DNA from: Chaetoceros tenuissimus
Taxonomy: Eukaryota > Bacillariophyta > Thalassiosirophyceae > Chaetocerotales > Chaetocerotaceae
Direction of reading: 5' to 3'
Assembly (NCBI GenBank): GCA_021927905.1
Contig: BLLK01000069.1
Span: forward strand, 558,001-622,000
Length of the DNA stretch: 64,000 nt
The translations under genes were made by a program, and so were the position numbers. The notes under the pieces were generated by a model. The model was given only the letters and a program-made list of their open reading frames with translations, did not search any database and was not told where the DNA came from. Positions 1-9,803 of this stretch are shown here, one piece after another. Each line of letters starts with the position of its first letter. Within the stretch, counting starts at the first letter, position 1.

Positions 1-1330
1 GTTTCCTTCCGAATGCTCCAATGTCGCAAGTGCATGGTATGGGTTAGGGAAATCAGGAGCGACTTCTATAGCCTCCTTGTACAAAAGTCTCGCCTTTTGA
101 CGATTCCCTTGTTCAGCTTCTAGCTTTGCTAAACCTTGCAACAAATCACCCCTACTACGCTGACTCTTGTTGCGATGAAGTGCTTCTCTCAAAATCTGCT
201 TCGCCTCTGATGTATTCCCCTGAGAAGCTTCCAATCTTGACATTCTACGAATCACACGTGTATCATTCGGAGTCACTTCCATTAATTTCTCTAAATAATA
301 CCTAGCCTTCACCAAGTCTCCATCTTGATCCGCATACTTTGCATTTTGATACCATTGCTTCAATTCATAATTATTAGGCGTACTATGTTTCACATCTTTC
401 TTTTCAAAAGTCTTTGTAAGCTCTGACAAATAATTGGAACTCATATTCAAACTTTCCGTCAGATCCACTTCATCCTCGTCAGTCTCATCGACATCAAAGC
501 CTAATGAAGGTTTACTTTTTGAAAATGAAAATTTCTTACTTCTCAATAATTCTTTTCGACGATTTATCAATGGTTCAATTTCATCTTCAGGCGATTTAGC
601 TGGTGTAGGCGCTTCAGTGTAAAGCGATTGTTGTACGACATCCGTCAATACATGATGTGAGGTATTTATTGCATTACGCTCCAACGCTTGACGTTGCTGA
701 TTATTTGTCCATTCTATCAAACGATCTTGCAATTCTTTTTTATTTCCAGTCTGTAAGAAATCTGAGTTAGTTACTTGATCCCAAGAAGTATAGAAATATG
801 CCATGGGCGGACAAGGGATAACGTACCTTTGGTAAATTTCGTTCTCCAAGTTCATTCTTCAACTCGACAACTTTCATCTCTTGAATCTCAGATCTAGTCA
901 TTATTTTTTCACTTTCTTGTTGTTCTGAAAGGAAATTAGATTTGAATTGTGCCTCTTGTTCCATCAACAAGTTTTCACAAATTTGCTTCTTGATGGGACT
1001 AGGTGTATTTTTACTACTAGGTTTTGTCTCTGTATCTGTATCCGAATCAAAAGATCGCGAAATCATATTTAGATCAAAGCCCAATATAGCTGTAGGTTCT
1101 TGATGCTCTGTCCTTATTATGTTTTGTGATGGAGATGGCCGACCTCCGTACCGACTGCTTTGTTGCATGTCTAAAATGTTATTGGAGGCTAAAGGTGAAA
1201 GGAACGATGTCCATTCATCTCTTTGCAAGGATGCATGTGATGAACCCTTGGGCGAAGACGTTATTGAAAATGCATCACTAGATGATATTGAAAGAGCGAC
1301 GATAGTTATTGCTGTATTTGTAATTCTCAT
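1..1330 (-). CDS. Plastid-targeted SAP-domain / TPR (HAT-like) protein, 3' end beyond window
   Basis: Two exons: 1330-827 and 750 to the window edge, with a 76-bp GT-AG intron (751-826). The first in-frame ATG is at 1330; the open frame extends upstream only through a TTG. The N-terminus is a signal peptide ending DAF-SITSS, the diatom plastid-import context. Splicing rebuilds a SAP motif across the junction (VVELKNELGERNLPK then TGNKKELQDRLIEW). After an acidic linker come degenerate TPR/HAT repeats such as EASQGNTSEAKQILREA and EAEQGNRQKARLLYKEA. This architecture resembles plastid RNA-maturation factors of the Mbb1/HCF107 type, with an added SAP nucleic-acid-binding motif. A role in plastid transcript processing or nucleoid function is inference. 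The C-terminus lies outside the window. Confidence 0.75.
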
Positions 1331-1868
1331 GATTGATACTGTCAAGTAGGAATGGAATGTTTTTATGTCTCGTATAGCCGGAATGTATGAATGAATATAT
1401 TTCTAAATAGCTTTTCTAAATTGAACTGAATGAAGGCCTGCAGTGCTTCGATGAAAAATCAGTTCTAATGAAATATACTATGAATGAGTGAATGAATCAG
1501 AGGAAGGAATGATGGTATGCACTTCCTATTCTTGTTTATGTAAAGAATTCTTCCACCTGGCCTTGTCGACTGATGATGCTTTCGAGATTGGTTTGTTCTT
1601 CTTCCATCTTTGAATTCGATGAGAGGCCATTATGAGATGCGTCGCGTGTTACAAACCGTGTCTGACTAGGGTTCAACTTGGGAGAAAAGAAGTGAAAGGA
1701 GAGAAAAGAGAGATTAGTTGAGAGGGAATGAACGTCATTGTCGTATATGTTTACAAAGCTTAGGCAAGCTACAACAGTGTTCACGTAAGTTAGTGCAGTG
1801 ATTGATAGAAATATAAAAGAGCACAATCTTATAGATTATTTCCTAGCTAGCTATGTTACAGTCAGTTA

Positions 1869-2861
1869 TCATTGCTCTGATATCGTTGAACAAGAATCAT
1901 CTTTCTCTGCCACATTGTTGCCCCAAAGTTTTTCATGAACTGAAGGCAAAATAGTTCCAATGAATGCTTCCATCACGGATACATCCCATCCTTCTTGATG
2001 ATAACATATTAATCCATTATTATCCAGGTAATATCTTGTCCATCCTGTCAACGGTTTCACCTTTGGTCTCCAAGGCAACATTAACACTCCTTCCATCTTC
2101 CAATTCACTTGAATAGCATATTGGTTGTAGTCTTGATTCATTATTGTTGCACAATCATCATCCTTTCTTGTATCTAGACATATTCTCATTCGATTTTCTT
2201 GTTCCTTCTTGCTCAAAGCTACAAATTTAATATTATTCATGGTGGCAAAACTATGCTTGGAATCAAATAAATTACTAGCTGCATTCAAATATTTTCTCAA
2301 TCCACGTACAGGCATATCAGGATCCGGACCATCAAAGAAACAGTCATTTCTATATATTTTAGAATTCAATTTTCCAGTCACGTAATAGCCTTTGTTCTTT
2401 TCTCTATCCCAATCCTCTTCAATGATGGATTGTAATTCCGTTAGAGGTAAATTTGGCATTTTGACTGAATTGCCAAATTCATCTAGAGAAAAGTGACGAC
2501 CGACGGCTTTACATCCAGGTACTTCTATAAATCCTACATCTGTCACGTCCATTCCAAATAAGGCAAGAAGGGATTTATGTCGAATGATTAGGAAATTGCT
2601 CAATAGGCAAAAGTTGTCAATCGTATCTGCTATTCGTCTTTTGATGAATGGACATCGAATAGTTGCTGATGACTGTGTGTAAAAATTATCTAGATTTTGT
2701 AGAAATGAAGTTTGTTGTTGTATCGATGGCTGATTTTGTAAGTTTAGTTTCATAGAAGGAATAGGACGCTGAATATGCCTTCCTTTTGGGGATTGAAATG
2801 CAGATACATTGCTATTCTGTGTAGTGATGTATACAAGAACTAGGACACCTATCAGCTTCAT
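1869..2861 (-). CDS. Plastid-targeted DUF2358-like (SnoaL/NTF2-fold) protein
   Basis: Single exon, 330 aa, ATG at 2861. The N-terminus (MKLIGVLVLVYITTQNSNV then SAFQSP) is a signal peptide with a plastid SAF cleavage context. The body resembles chloroplast DUF2358 proteins. It has the 'LNSKIYRNDCFFDGPDPDMP' strand-turn, then RGLRKYLNAASNLFD, and the late WKMEGVLMLPWRPKVKPLTG and YYLDNNGLICYHQEGWD segments, where the family carries a conserved Trp/Pro-rich sheet. DUF2358 proteins adopt an NTF2/SnoaL-like cone fold and their function is not established. Family assignment is by eye. Its stop lies about 540 bp upstream of the SAP/TPR gene, on the same strand. Confidence 0.65.
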   Translation of the reverse strand: MKLIGVLVLVYITTQNSNVSAFQSPKGRHIQRPIPSMKLNLQNQPSIQQQTSFLQNLDNFYTQSSATIRCPFIKRRIADTIDNFCLLSNFLIIRHKSLLALFGMDVTDVGFIEVPGCKAVGRHFSLDEFGNSVKMPNLPLTELQSIIEEDWDREKNKGYYVTGKLNSKIYRNDCFFDGPDPDMPVRGLRKYLNAASNLFDSKHSFATMNNIKFVALSKKEQENRMRICLDTRKDDDCATIMNQDYNQYAIQVNWKMEGVLMLPWRPKVKPLTGWTRYYLDNNGLICYHQEGWDVSVMEAFIGTILPSVHEKLWGNNVAEKDDSCSTISEQ

Positions 2862-3338
2862 CTTGACTAGTATTTTTATATATAGTTATGATTGTTTCTT
2901 CAGAACACTAGTAAGTATCAATGAATTGTCTTAGCAGAGGTAAACAAATTCCTTATCCAGTCAAAACACTTCACAGTAGTTATTTGCATTGAGTTCGTTG
3001 GTTGAGATGTCTGTATTGAACTCCAATGTCAGTGAAAGATACGGAGGGTTGAAGTTGTCAACGTACGAGGGTACGTAAAGATTGCGAAGACTGAGGGGAA
3101 CAATTTCTTCCCAAAAGTAAATTGGAAAATACTTATTGAATTTTACTAGAAGAAATGAAAGTGTATGTCATTTCACAAAATTGAAGATACCACCATAGTA
3201 TTTTTAGAATAATATATGTATATTATAATTTCATGATTAGCGGTCATTAATGTCGAACTAAGAACATCTATGAAGATATTCATGCAATCTCAATAGCCAT
3301 CTTCTCATCTTCTCATAATTTTTCAACGTTGATCTTCA
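2862..3338. other. Intergenic, no gene seen
   Basis: AT-rich spacer between two minus-strand genes. It must hold the promoter of the DUF2358-like gene and the terminator of the GtrA-like gene. No long ORF or repeat stands out. Confidence 0.5.
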
Positions 3339-4031
3339 TCATATTCCTATAGCTGGCATTTGCTTTGAAAAAGATACCATGAATGCATAATACTGTTGTA
3401 AAAACAAATTAGATGAATCTAATTGATGACCTCCCCTGAAACGACTCAATCTACCCACTTGTTTCTTGTCCATAGTCTTGCGTCCATTCTTCTTCAACTC
3501 CTCTTCCTTATCTTCTTCAGTTCTTCCTTGAATGAGATACTTTAGCAAAAAGAAATTCACAAAACCAAATCCTATGATTGTTCCCCAGAATGCAATATTT
3601 CTATCTATTCCATTTTGAATCAAAACAGCATTACCAATAGTGGACCCAACGAGAGATACAGAATAGCTGCTATACGTCAAAAGTAAAGTCTCCTTGTATT
3701 TATCCCACGTATCAATGGTATCAGCTCCATATACAATAATTGCATTGAGAAAATGTTGCATAACCACTTGAATAAGATAACTGATGAAGAAGGAAATTGT
3801 TTCTTTGTTACGTTTTAGGACGGATGATGCTTTTGGTCTAGATGCCAAAGGCAACAAGATGGTGTTGTAGATGGTACTATCGATGGCAAAGAAACCAACG
3901 TTGCCGAATAATCCCGCAATCATGAATCTTATTGGCTCAGGTATTTGCATTAACGTTTCATTGCTCAGGAATGGAGAGGTAGATGTTGTAGGTACAGTTG
4001 TTATTTGTTTCGATAATTGTTTGAAACCCAT
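3339..4031 (-). CDS. GtrA-like polytopic membrane protein
   Basis: Single exon, 230 aa, ATG at 4031. About four hydrophobic segments are visible: IRFMIAGLFGNVGFFAIDST, SFFISYLIQVVMQHFLNAII, YSVSLVGSTIGNAVL and IAFWGTIIGFGFVNFFLLKY. The first resembles the RF-x-x-x-G opening of GtrA-family proteins, and the last resembles their final VNF helix. GtrA proteins are small membrane proteins often tied to flipping or transfer of lipid-linked sugars. The C-terminal ~60 residues are charged and then hydrophobic, without a recognised domain. The assignment rests on topology and short motif likeness, so a different small 4-TM family remains possible. No plastid leader is seen. Confidence 0.5.
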   Translation of the reverse strand: MGFKQLSKQITTVPTTSTSPFLSNETLMQIPEPIRFMIAGLFGNVGFFAIDSTIYNTILLPLASRPKASSVLKRNKETISFFISYLIQVVMQHFLNAIIVYGADTIDTWDKYKETLLLTYSSYSVSLVGSTIGNAVLIQNGIDRNIAFWGTIIGFGFVNFFLLKYLIQGRTEEDKEEELKKNGRKTMDKKQVGRLSRFRGGHQLDSSNLFLQQYYAFMVSFSKQMPAIGI

Positions 4032-4436
4032 CTTATCATTTATCGTTTCTATGATTGCAGTAGGTAGACTTATCTTTCAAGGAGCAACAACTTCAAAGAT
4101 GCTTTATCTATCTTCAAATTAGAATTTTGATGTTACGAAATGGAAGTGCTACGCTCACTCTATTTAGATTGCATGAGTAGTTTGTGTCATAGAGAGCAAT
4201 CAATCATCATCAATCTATTTGCGATCTTGGATCGTCCGTTGAAAAGTGATGATCAACTTCAAGATCACTTTCGTCTGCAAGTCGTCAGTAAACCTCCTTT
4301 TAACGGAAGAAAATATCTTCACAAACTTCTATTCTAATTGCGATGTTTTTGGTGCGATAAAGAATCTTCTTTCTTCCTATTGAAAATTATCATATCGAGC
4401 TAATGGAACAAATTATTAATCAGAGAAAAAAATTAA
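4032..4436. other. Intergenic, no gene seen
   Basis: Spacer between the GtrA-like gene (upstream side) and the photolyase stop. A 65-codon plus-strand ORF (4140-4337) has no recognisable features and is treated as chance. Confidence 0.4.
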
Positions 4437-6260
4437 TTAGAATTTCTTACTAGCAAAGAACATATCTATAGTCTTTCGACTTTTGACGGGCTGAGCTTGA
4501 GGTTTTGGTGGACTTGTTGTGGAATCTTTTCTTTTTGTGCCTTGTTTTTGGAAACTTGATAATATTGAAGTTTGCTGAGATCCTTTGCTATTTTCAGCAC
4601 CGTCTAAGAGAACATTTTCCGCTTGTTCAAAAGATTCTGCATCGATTTTGTACCTAGATGCAGGTTTGCTAGATATTCTTCCGCTCTTGTCAGGTTTATC
4701 ACACCATCCAAGACACCACAGTAAACCAGCATAACTAGGTGGTGACAAACCATCAAGAGCAAAGCGATCATTCAAATACACAAGAGTTTGTAGCGTTTTC
4801 TCTGTAGTATCCACATCATGTGCTTTTGCTAACCAATGAACAATTTGTTTGCCCCACGTCATCCTAACATTGTTATGAAGTTCACCCGTTGATACGAGAT
4901 ATCTTTGCATTGCATCCCACTTATCGTCATCAGTGCGACTACTCTCTAAAGCTTCGAGACTATGATAATTGTTTGACGATTTAGCTACATTTTGCTCTTC
5001 CAACCACTTTCGTGCCCATTGTGGTACTACTGCAACGCCGTCATAATCTGAACGACTAAAGGCATGCGCATAAGACATTTCCCTCCACTTTACAATTTCT
5101 TCTTCGAACTTGTCTGCACCAGCAACCTTGTTAGTCTGCGCTAGTTTTGTTTCATACACCAATTGAAATATGGATACAACTCCAAAATTTAGATAACAAG
5201 ACATTCGGCTAGATGCATGTGGTTGCAAAGGATCAGTCCGTCGTCTTCCATAGTAAACAAGTCCTTTCCTATCTCTCACAAATTTGTTCCATCGTTCCAT
5301 TCCCGCAGTCGTTGTTCCTACAGTCGCACAAGGTTTTACAGTTGAATCAGCTCCATGCCATTTCTGTGCAAACTCTTTTATCCTACCTGATTCATATAAA
5401 TTGTTCAACTCCATGACAGTCCATGGCCTTTTACCAGGCGCGTCCATGTCAAAATCCTTCCATGTTTTTGGAAAACAATTAGATTCAAAAATATCTGATT
5501 TCAAATGAAGCTTTTCTATAAAGAAGTCATCATCTTCTACTCTGATATTTAAATCTGGTGCATCAAACTCTCCATTCATTGCAGCTTGTAATTGCCCCTG
5601 TCTCATTGCTTCTGTCTGCTTTTGCCATATCCACGCTTTAGACGGTACTCCAGTGTAAAATATTTTCTCATCATTGTACTTTCGTTTCAATACAGATGCA
5701 GGCGGTACAGTAGTAGATCCATCTACACGAAAGCATGGAATGGAATGAGAATGACAAACCTTCTCTGTTCGTTGTACATATGTCAAGAAAGGATTTACAA
5801 ATGGTTCGTCGGTAACTACAGCAAATGCCCTTCCACATAGTGTCAAATTATCTGGCGATCTACATTTTGTGGCATGGACTCGTATTGCAACTGCTGCACC
5901 ATGATCAGACCATTTCTTTGTTGCTTCTGAAAGACTTTCCAGTAAAAATGCAAGTCGACGTGAAGTCATGACGACAGGTTTTGCATGTTGATGAGGCATG
6001 TGATGATCGTCCAACACTGTTGCTAGTACAACTAAAGGAAGCTGTGCATGATTGGCAATGTGACATGCTAGAGTAAACGCAGGATTTTGTTCCATACGAA
6101 GATTCACTGTTGGAAGATATAAAACAAATTGTTTCGCTGGCTTGCTTTTTGATGCAACAGCCCCATTACTTTTGTTTGATGCGTTTGATGGAGGGATTGT
6201 TGTGACGATTCTTGATCGTAAGGCGCTCGTTATGTCCAAATTGCTGAGTAGATTGGACAT
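4437..6260 (-). CDS. Class II-like DNA photolyase/cryptochrome-family flavoprotein with C-terminal PIP-box-like motifs
   Basis: Single exon, 607 aa, ATG at 6260. The N-terminal alpha/beta photolyase domain (about 45-200) runs from FVLYLPTVNLRMEQNPAFTL to the PFVNPFLTYVQRTEKVCHS region. The FAD-binding helical domain (about 315-535) has MSCYLNFGVVSIFQLVYETK, EEIVKWREMSYAHAF, ELHNNVRMTWGKQIVHWL and VYLNDRFALDGLSPPSYAGL. The last two match the class II signature (R-M-x-W-x-K-x-I-x-x-W and YLND-x-x-LDG), so repair of pyrimidine dimers is the likely job. A basic, disordered tail (540-607) carries QTSILSSF (563-570) and RKTIDMFF (595-602). The second fits a non-canonical PCNA-interacting peptide of the kind seen in Y-family polymerases. 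No plastid leader is obvious, so a nuclear location is inferred. Confidence 0.85.
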   Translation of the reverse strand: MSNLLSNLDITSALRSRIVTTIPPSNASNKSNGAVASKSKPAKQFVLYLPTVNLRMEQNPAFTLACHIANHAQLPLVVLATVLDDHHMPHQHAKPVVMTSRRLAFLLESLSEATKKWSDHGAAVAIRVHATKCRSPDNLTLCGRAFAVVTDEPFVNPFLTYVQRTEKVCHSHSIPCFRVDGSTTVPPASVLKRKYNDEKIFYTGVPSKAWIWQKQTEAMRQGQLQAAMNGEFDAPDLNIRVEDDDFFIEKLHLKSDIFESNCFPKTWKDFDMDAPGKRPWTVMELNNLYESGRIKEFAQKWHGADSTVKPCATVGTTTAGMERWNKFVRDRKGLVYYGRRRTDPLQPHASSRMSCYLNFGVVSIFQLVYETKLAQTNKVAGADKFEEEIVKWREMSYAHAFSRSDYDGVAVVPQWARKWLEEQNVAKSSNNYHSLEALESSRTDDDKWDAMQRYLVSTGELHNNVRMTWGKQIVHWLAKAHDVDTTEKTLQTLVYLNDRFALDGLSPPSYAGLLWCLGWCDKPDKSGRISSKPASRYKIDAESFEQAENVLLDGAENSKGSQQTSILSSFQKQGTKRKDSTTSPPKPQAQPVKSRKTIDMFFASKKF

Positions 6261-6730
6261 GGCTAACTCTATATTTCTGTAAGCTCAACAAGCTAGTTAG
6301 TTATTGCAATTATGTACTTGAGTAGTTATAAACTTTACCAGTTCAGCGGAACAGCTATGATGGTGGTAAATGGTACCCAATGATGACTCAAATCTCATTC
6401 TTTTTGGTGAAACTAAAATAGTCAGATAAGAAAGAAATTGTGATGTCATAAAGAGGAACACCACATTTTATTGAAATGACCCACTACGTGATACGAGACA
6501 TAGCTCTCACAACTGTTTTGTCATTTTTCCGGAAAGAAGAAGCTATTACAACAAAAAAACATTTCACACCAACTTACGGTTCCTCTTTTCCTGTTACCGA
6601 AGTTTGTATCTGTAATCTGTATTACCCTTTCGAGTAGGACATAGGGTCTATCATCTTACTATCTTCTTGTGCTGGAAGGGTCCGAATAGCATCTGGTTTT
6701 CATCTCTCCACAGTGCCAACAATTTCAAAA
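6261..6730. other. Divergent promoter region
   Basis: About 470 bp between the photolyase (minus) and galactosyltransferase (plus) start codons. It must hold both promoters. No clear palindrome or known motif was found by eye. Confidence 0.45.
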
Positions 6731-7774
6731 ATGAATTCTACTATGACTAGTACTAGAATAATACCTATGAGACTAAACTCTAATTCCGATCTTTCTTTTA
6801 TGCGACAACGAAAAAAGAGAGGATCAATGTTAGCTCTCTTGTCTATGGCGCTTGTTTTCATCATAAACGCGAGTATTAGTTCATGGAGGATGAATTCCAA
6901 GGGACGTGATCTGGCACAGATAGCAGAAGAATTATTTGCTAAGCCTCTAGACTCCACAGCCAAAAAGACTGTATTTTTACTAGGCATCTTCTCATCAAAT
7001 TCTAACGAGGAATATATTCATAGGAGAACATATATTCGCGACACTTACCTAAGTGTGAGCGATCCTCGGATATGCAAATTGAGCGAGTACATACGCCAAG
7101 TGGAAAAGAATCCTTACAAAACTGTATGCCAAGTACCGTATGCCTTCATTATAGCTGCTGGAGATTCTGATAGGCCTTATGACCATGATGACAATGCACC
7201 ATTGACCATTAGTCCACACTACAAAGAAAATGACGAAGATGATTGTGTATATTTAAACATTAGAGAATCAATGGAGGATGGAAAATCTTCTTCCTTCTTC
7301 AAGTTTGGTGGAGACATTGCGAACAAATATCATATTGATTACATTACCAAGCTGGACGATGACACTCTCGTTTCGACAGAGTTGTTGATGAATTTCATTG
7401 CATACGAACTTCCACCATTTCCGTACAATAGGCGAATATTTGGAGGACGTTCTTGGTTCTCTAATGAGGGGAATGTTTATTATGGCGCTGGGCAATTCTA
7501 CTTTATGTCATCTGATTTGGCGTATTACGTTGGCAATAAACTATCTGCAGAAGATAGGCTCATGTTATCACATAGTAGAAAAACTGAAGATGCAGACATG
7601 GGAAAGTTTGTATTTTCCAATGATCGCCCAATAAAATTTATAGATTTGGTGAGACACAAATTTTGGATGCATGGCGGGACCAAAAGTGAAGAAGATTTTC
7701 GTTCTAAATGGGAGAATGACATGAGTGGTCTTCCATCAAAAGGAAAGTTTTCATGGTCAACGTATTGTACATAA
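6731..7774 (+). CDS. Golgi-type beta-1,3-galactosyltransferase-like protein (GT31)
   Basis: Single exon, 347 aa. The open frame starts earlier at a GTG; the first ATG is at 6731. A type II membrane anchor (about 32-49, MLALLSMALVFIINASIS) follows a basic cytosolic tail (RQRKKR). The lumenal domain has GT31-like landmarks: FLLGIFSSNSNEEYIHRRTY with RDTYL, a DDD metal-binding motif (KLDDDTL, Asp 209-211), YYGAGQFYFMSSDLAYYVG as the GxGY-like acceptor segment, EDADMGKFVF corresponding to the 'EDV-x-G' motif, and a late FWMHGG. This supports a UDP-sugar-dependent glycosyltransferase acting in the Golgi. The sugar and acceptor cannot be told from sequence. Confidence 0.75.
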   Translation: MNSTMTSTRIIPMRLNSNSDLSFMRQRKKRGSMLALLSMALVFIINASISSWRMNSKGRDLAQIAEELFAKPLDSTAKKTVFLLGIFSSNSNEEYIHRRTYIRDTYLSVSDPRICKLSEYIRQVEKNPYKTVCQVPYAFIIAAGDSDRPYDHDDNAPLTISPHYKENDEDDCVYLNIRESMEDGKSSSFFKFGGDIANKYHIDYITKLDDDTLVSTELLMNFIAYELPPFPYNRRIFGGRSWFSNEGNVYYGAGQFYFMSSDLAYYVGNKLSAEDRLMLSHSRKTEDADMGKFVFSNDRPIKFIDLVRHKFWMHGGTKSEEDFRSKWENDMSGLPSKGKFSWSTYCT

Positions 7775-8051
7775 AATTTTCGTGAACCTATCAAATTTCT
7801 GCTCTTTATTTTGTAAATAATACACGTACTAATCAAGTTTCAAGGCTGCAGAAACATGCTACTCTACACCCGCTGCAAACTAGAGTTGATTCTTCCGGTA
7901 GCTTGGCTAAGCAACAGGAGCAAGAGTTCGAGGTCACATGTATAGGAAGTATCTTGTCCACGTAGTGTGCAAGAGATTTCCCCAACATTCGAGATAATTC
8001 GAGAGTGCTCATATAGTCACTTAGAATTTGAAATTACACTCTATATCGCAA

Positions 8052-8966
8052 CTAATTTTCTTTTGGACTTGGAGCAGCCTTTGCACTGGCAATACTCATG
8101 TACATAGCCCAAGCACTTGCCATTAATGCATTTGTAATTGGCCTTACTGCAGGTGATATCAATGAATAGCATACTAAGTCATACAAAGGCCAAATCTTCA
8201 AATCATCTGATAGTACTTCTTTGAAATCCTGATTACAGCTTTGTATACTATCAGTCCAACTGTTTGTAATCAAAGTCTTTGTCTTTTCTTCTTTCTTGGA
8301 TATGCCTTCCCATAGTTGCTTGAAGAATTTTCGAAACATCATTGTGGTATAATTTCCCCATGTTGAGAGAATTGAACATGTGACTAGCATTTTCGTTAGC
8401 ACAAGCCTAACAGATTTACCCGGAATCAAATGCTCGACCGTGGCATAGATTAACGGATTAATATATCCTCCCCAAATACATCCCAAGACAGTAGATAGAA
8501 TGAATCGCTTCTTGTCCAATTCAAACTTTGACCAAGGAGAATTCAACTTCCAGTGTGTTAATATTTGAGCAGCCCAATCCCCAATCATAAAAATGATGGT
8601 TCCAGTCTGTAAATTATACACCAATGACTTGTGTGGTAATCGCTTGAGAGCAGCTGTAAGAACAGCAACTACCATTGACGTCTTGAGGACTGTCGTTTGC
8701 TGTCTCAACATGTGCACTGCTGCTTCCCTTCTATTGGCATTACTTGAATTGTCCGCTGACTCTACTTTCTTGTAACCAGTAGAAGAAGACGATGGAGCTG
8801 CGAGGTCAGCATGTTCTTCCTCTTTTCCATCGAATGGGCTTACTGATGACTCTAGAAGAACTCTAGGTATAGGGCTCACTGCTGTTGAAGCTGAAGGGGA
8901 AAACCCCTGCACTGAAGCAAAGTTTGAGGCTGAATGTAGAAGGAATAGTTTCAATAATAGCTTCAT
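8052..8966 (-). CDS. Mpv17/PMP22-family membrane protein, probably plastid-targeted
   Basis: Single exon, 304 aa, ATG at 8966. The leader ends VQG-FSPSAS, a plausible plastid-type cleavage context. The core shows the family pattern: GDWAAQILTHW (the GD-x-x-AQ signature), KKRFILSTVLGCIWGGYINP (helix 2), a central RLVLTKMLVTCSILSTWGNY, and the diagnostic C-terminal segment LKIWPLYDLVCYSLISPAVR with P-x-x-N. Mpv17/PMP22 proteins are four-helix membrane proteins of mitochondria, peroxisomes or plastids, thought to form channels affecting redox and metabolite balance. The plastid placement is inferred from the leader. An E2F-like palindrome and a CRE-like half-site lie 120-150 bp upstream of the ATG. 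Confidence 0.75.
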   Translation of the reverse strand: MKLLLKLFLLHSASNFASVQGFSPSASTAVSPIPRVLLESSVSPFDGKEEEHADLAAPSSSSTGYKKVESADNSSNANRREAAVHMLRQQTTVLKTSMVVAVLTAALKRLPHKSLVYNLQTGTIIFMIGDWAAQILTHWKLNSPWSKFELDKKRFILSTVLGCIWGGYINPLIYATVEHLIPGKSVRLVLTKMLVTCSILSTWGNYTTMMFRKFFKQLWEGISKKEEKTKTLITNSWTDSIQSCNQDFKEVLSDDLKIWPLYDLVCYSLISPAVRPITNALMASAWAMYMSIASAKAAPSPKEN

Positions 8967-9803
8967 GATGAGTAGTAGCGGGATATATGTAAGGTATTAT
9001 TCTTTTTCAAAGAGGAATGAATGAATGGAAGAAGTTTGGCTGTCGGCAGCTTGTGTCTTTTCTCATTGGCTTTCATTCAATTTTCCTTTTTTGGCGCGAA
9101 AAAATGTCCGACGTCATCGCTTTTTGAACCTCATGGTGTCTGAGAAAGAGTCATTGGAATTTTCTTTTTTATCTCAATTTAAAAAAGTTTATTTTTGATA
9201 ACCATTTGAGGATCGAATGTTTTCATTCTATACAGATAAACATATGAACGTTTCATTCAATTTGTTTTCAATAAATGAAAAAAAACACAAATGAGTATTC
9301 AGCAAAAGACACTTTAGTATCAACTTTATAAAAGAGTTTGTACGCAATCATGTTTGTTTCTCAACAAGACTTGCAAGTAAGCAAAAGATCAAGATCCAAA
9401 GAATAATAATCATTTCTCGCGGTATAGAGCAATAAGTACAAGTAAAAAGATGGAGGCACGACGTAACTTTTTCATGGAACCAGGATTGACTGTGAAAAGC
9501 TGTAAAAAAGCGGCGGGTATCTTGGAATCCGTATCAAAGATAAAGCTAACACTGGTTACATTTTTACGATTGTTCATAAACTCCATATTGTTCTTTCGAA
9601 GTGAAAAGCCTGAATAAACACATTTGAACGACCTTGTGACGGTTAGAATAGACGTTACTTTCTCCTATTTGACATCAAAAGCTGAAAGCACGACATTGGC
9701 ACCGAACACACACACAGCACACAACAGCAACGAAAAAGATTTTCATTTCTATTCCTTTTTCCCACCATTAAGCCCGCATTGAATAGCAATTACTTTGAGA
9801 AAA
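8967..9803. other. Divergent intergenic region
   Basis: About 840 bp between the Mpv17-like gene and the ankyrin gene. It contains the E2F-like palindrome at 9087 and the ACGTCA half-site at 9111. A 55-codon ORF starts at about 9450 (MEARRNFFMEPGL) but has no features that mark it as a gene. Confidence 0.5.
9087..9104. promoter_or_regulatory. E2F-like palindromic site
   Basis: The sequence is TTTTTTGGCGCGAAAAAA, a near-perfect dyad containing TTTGGCGC on one strand and TTTCGCGC on the other, both matching the E2F/DP consensus TTTSSCGC. It lies about 120 bp upstream of the Mpv17-like ATG and 700 bp upstream of the ankyrin gene. An ACGTCA half-site (9111-9116) follows directly, and an inverted CCAAT (ATTGG) lies at about 9065. 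Binding is inferred from motif likeness only. Confidence 0.45.

Noticed and set aside
1536-1826. Minus-strand 96-codon frame with a signal-like hydrophobic start
   Set aside because: It begins at TTG, has no ATG before its last third, and sits in the 3' flank of the DUF2358-like gene.
4140-4337. 65-codon plus-strand ORF
   Set aside because: No motif, no leader, no neighbour support.
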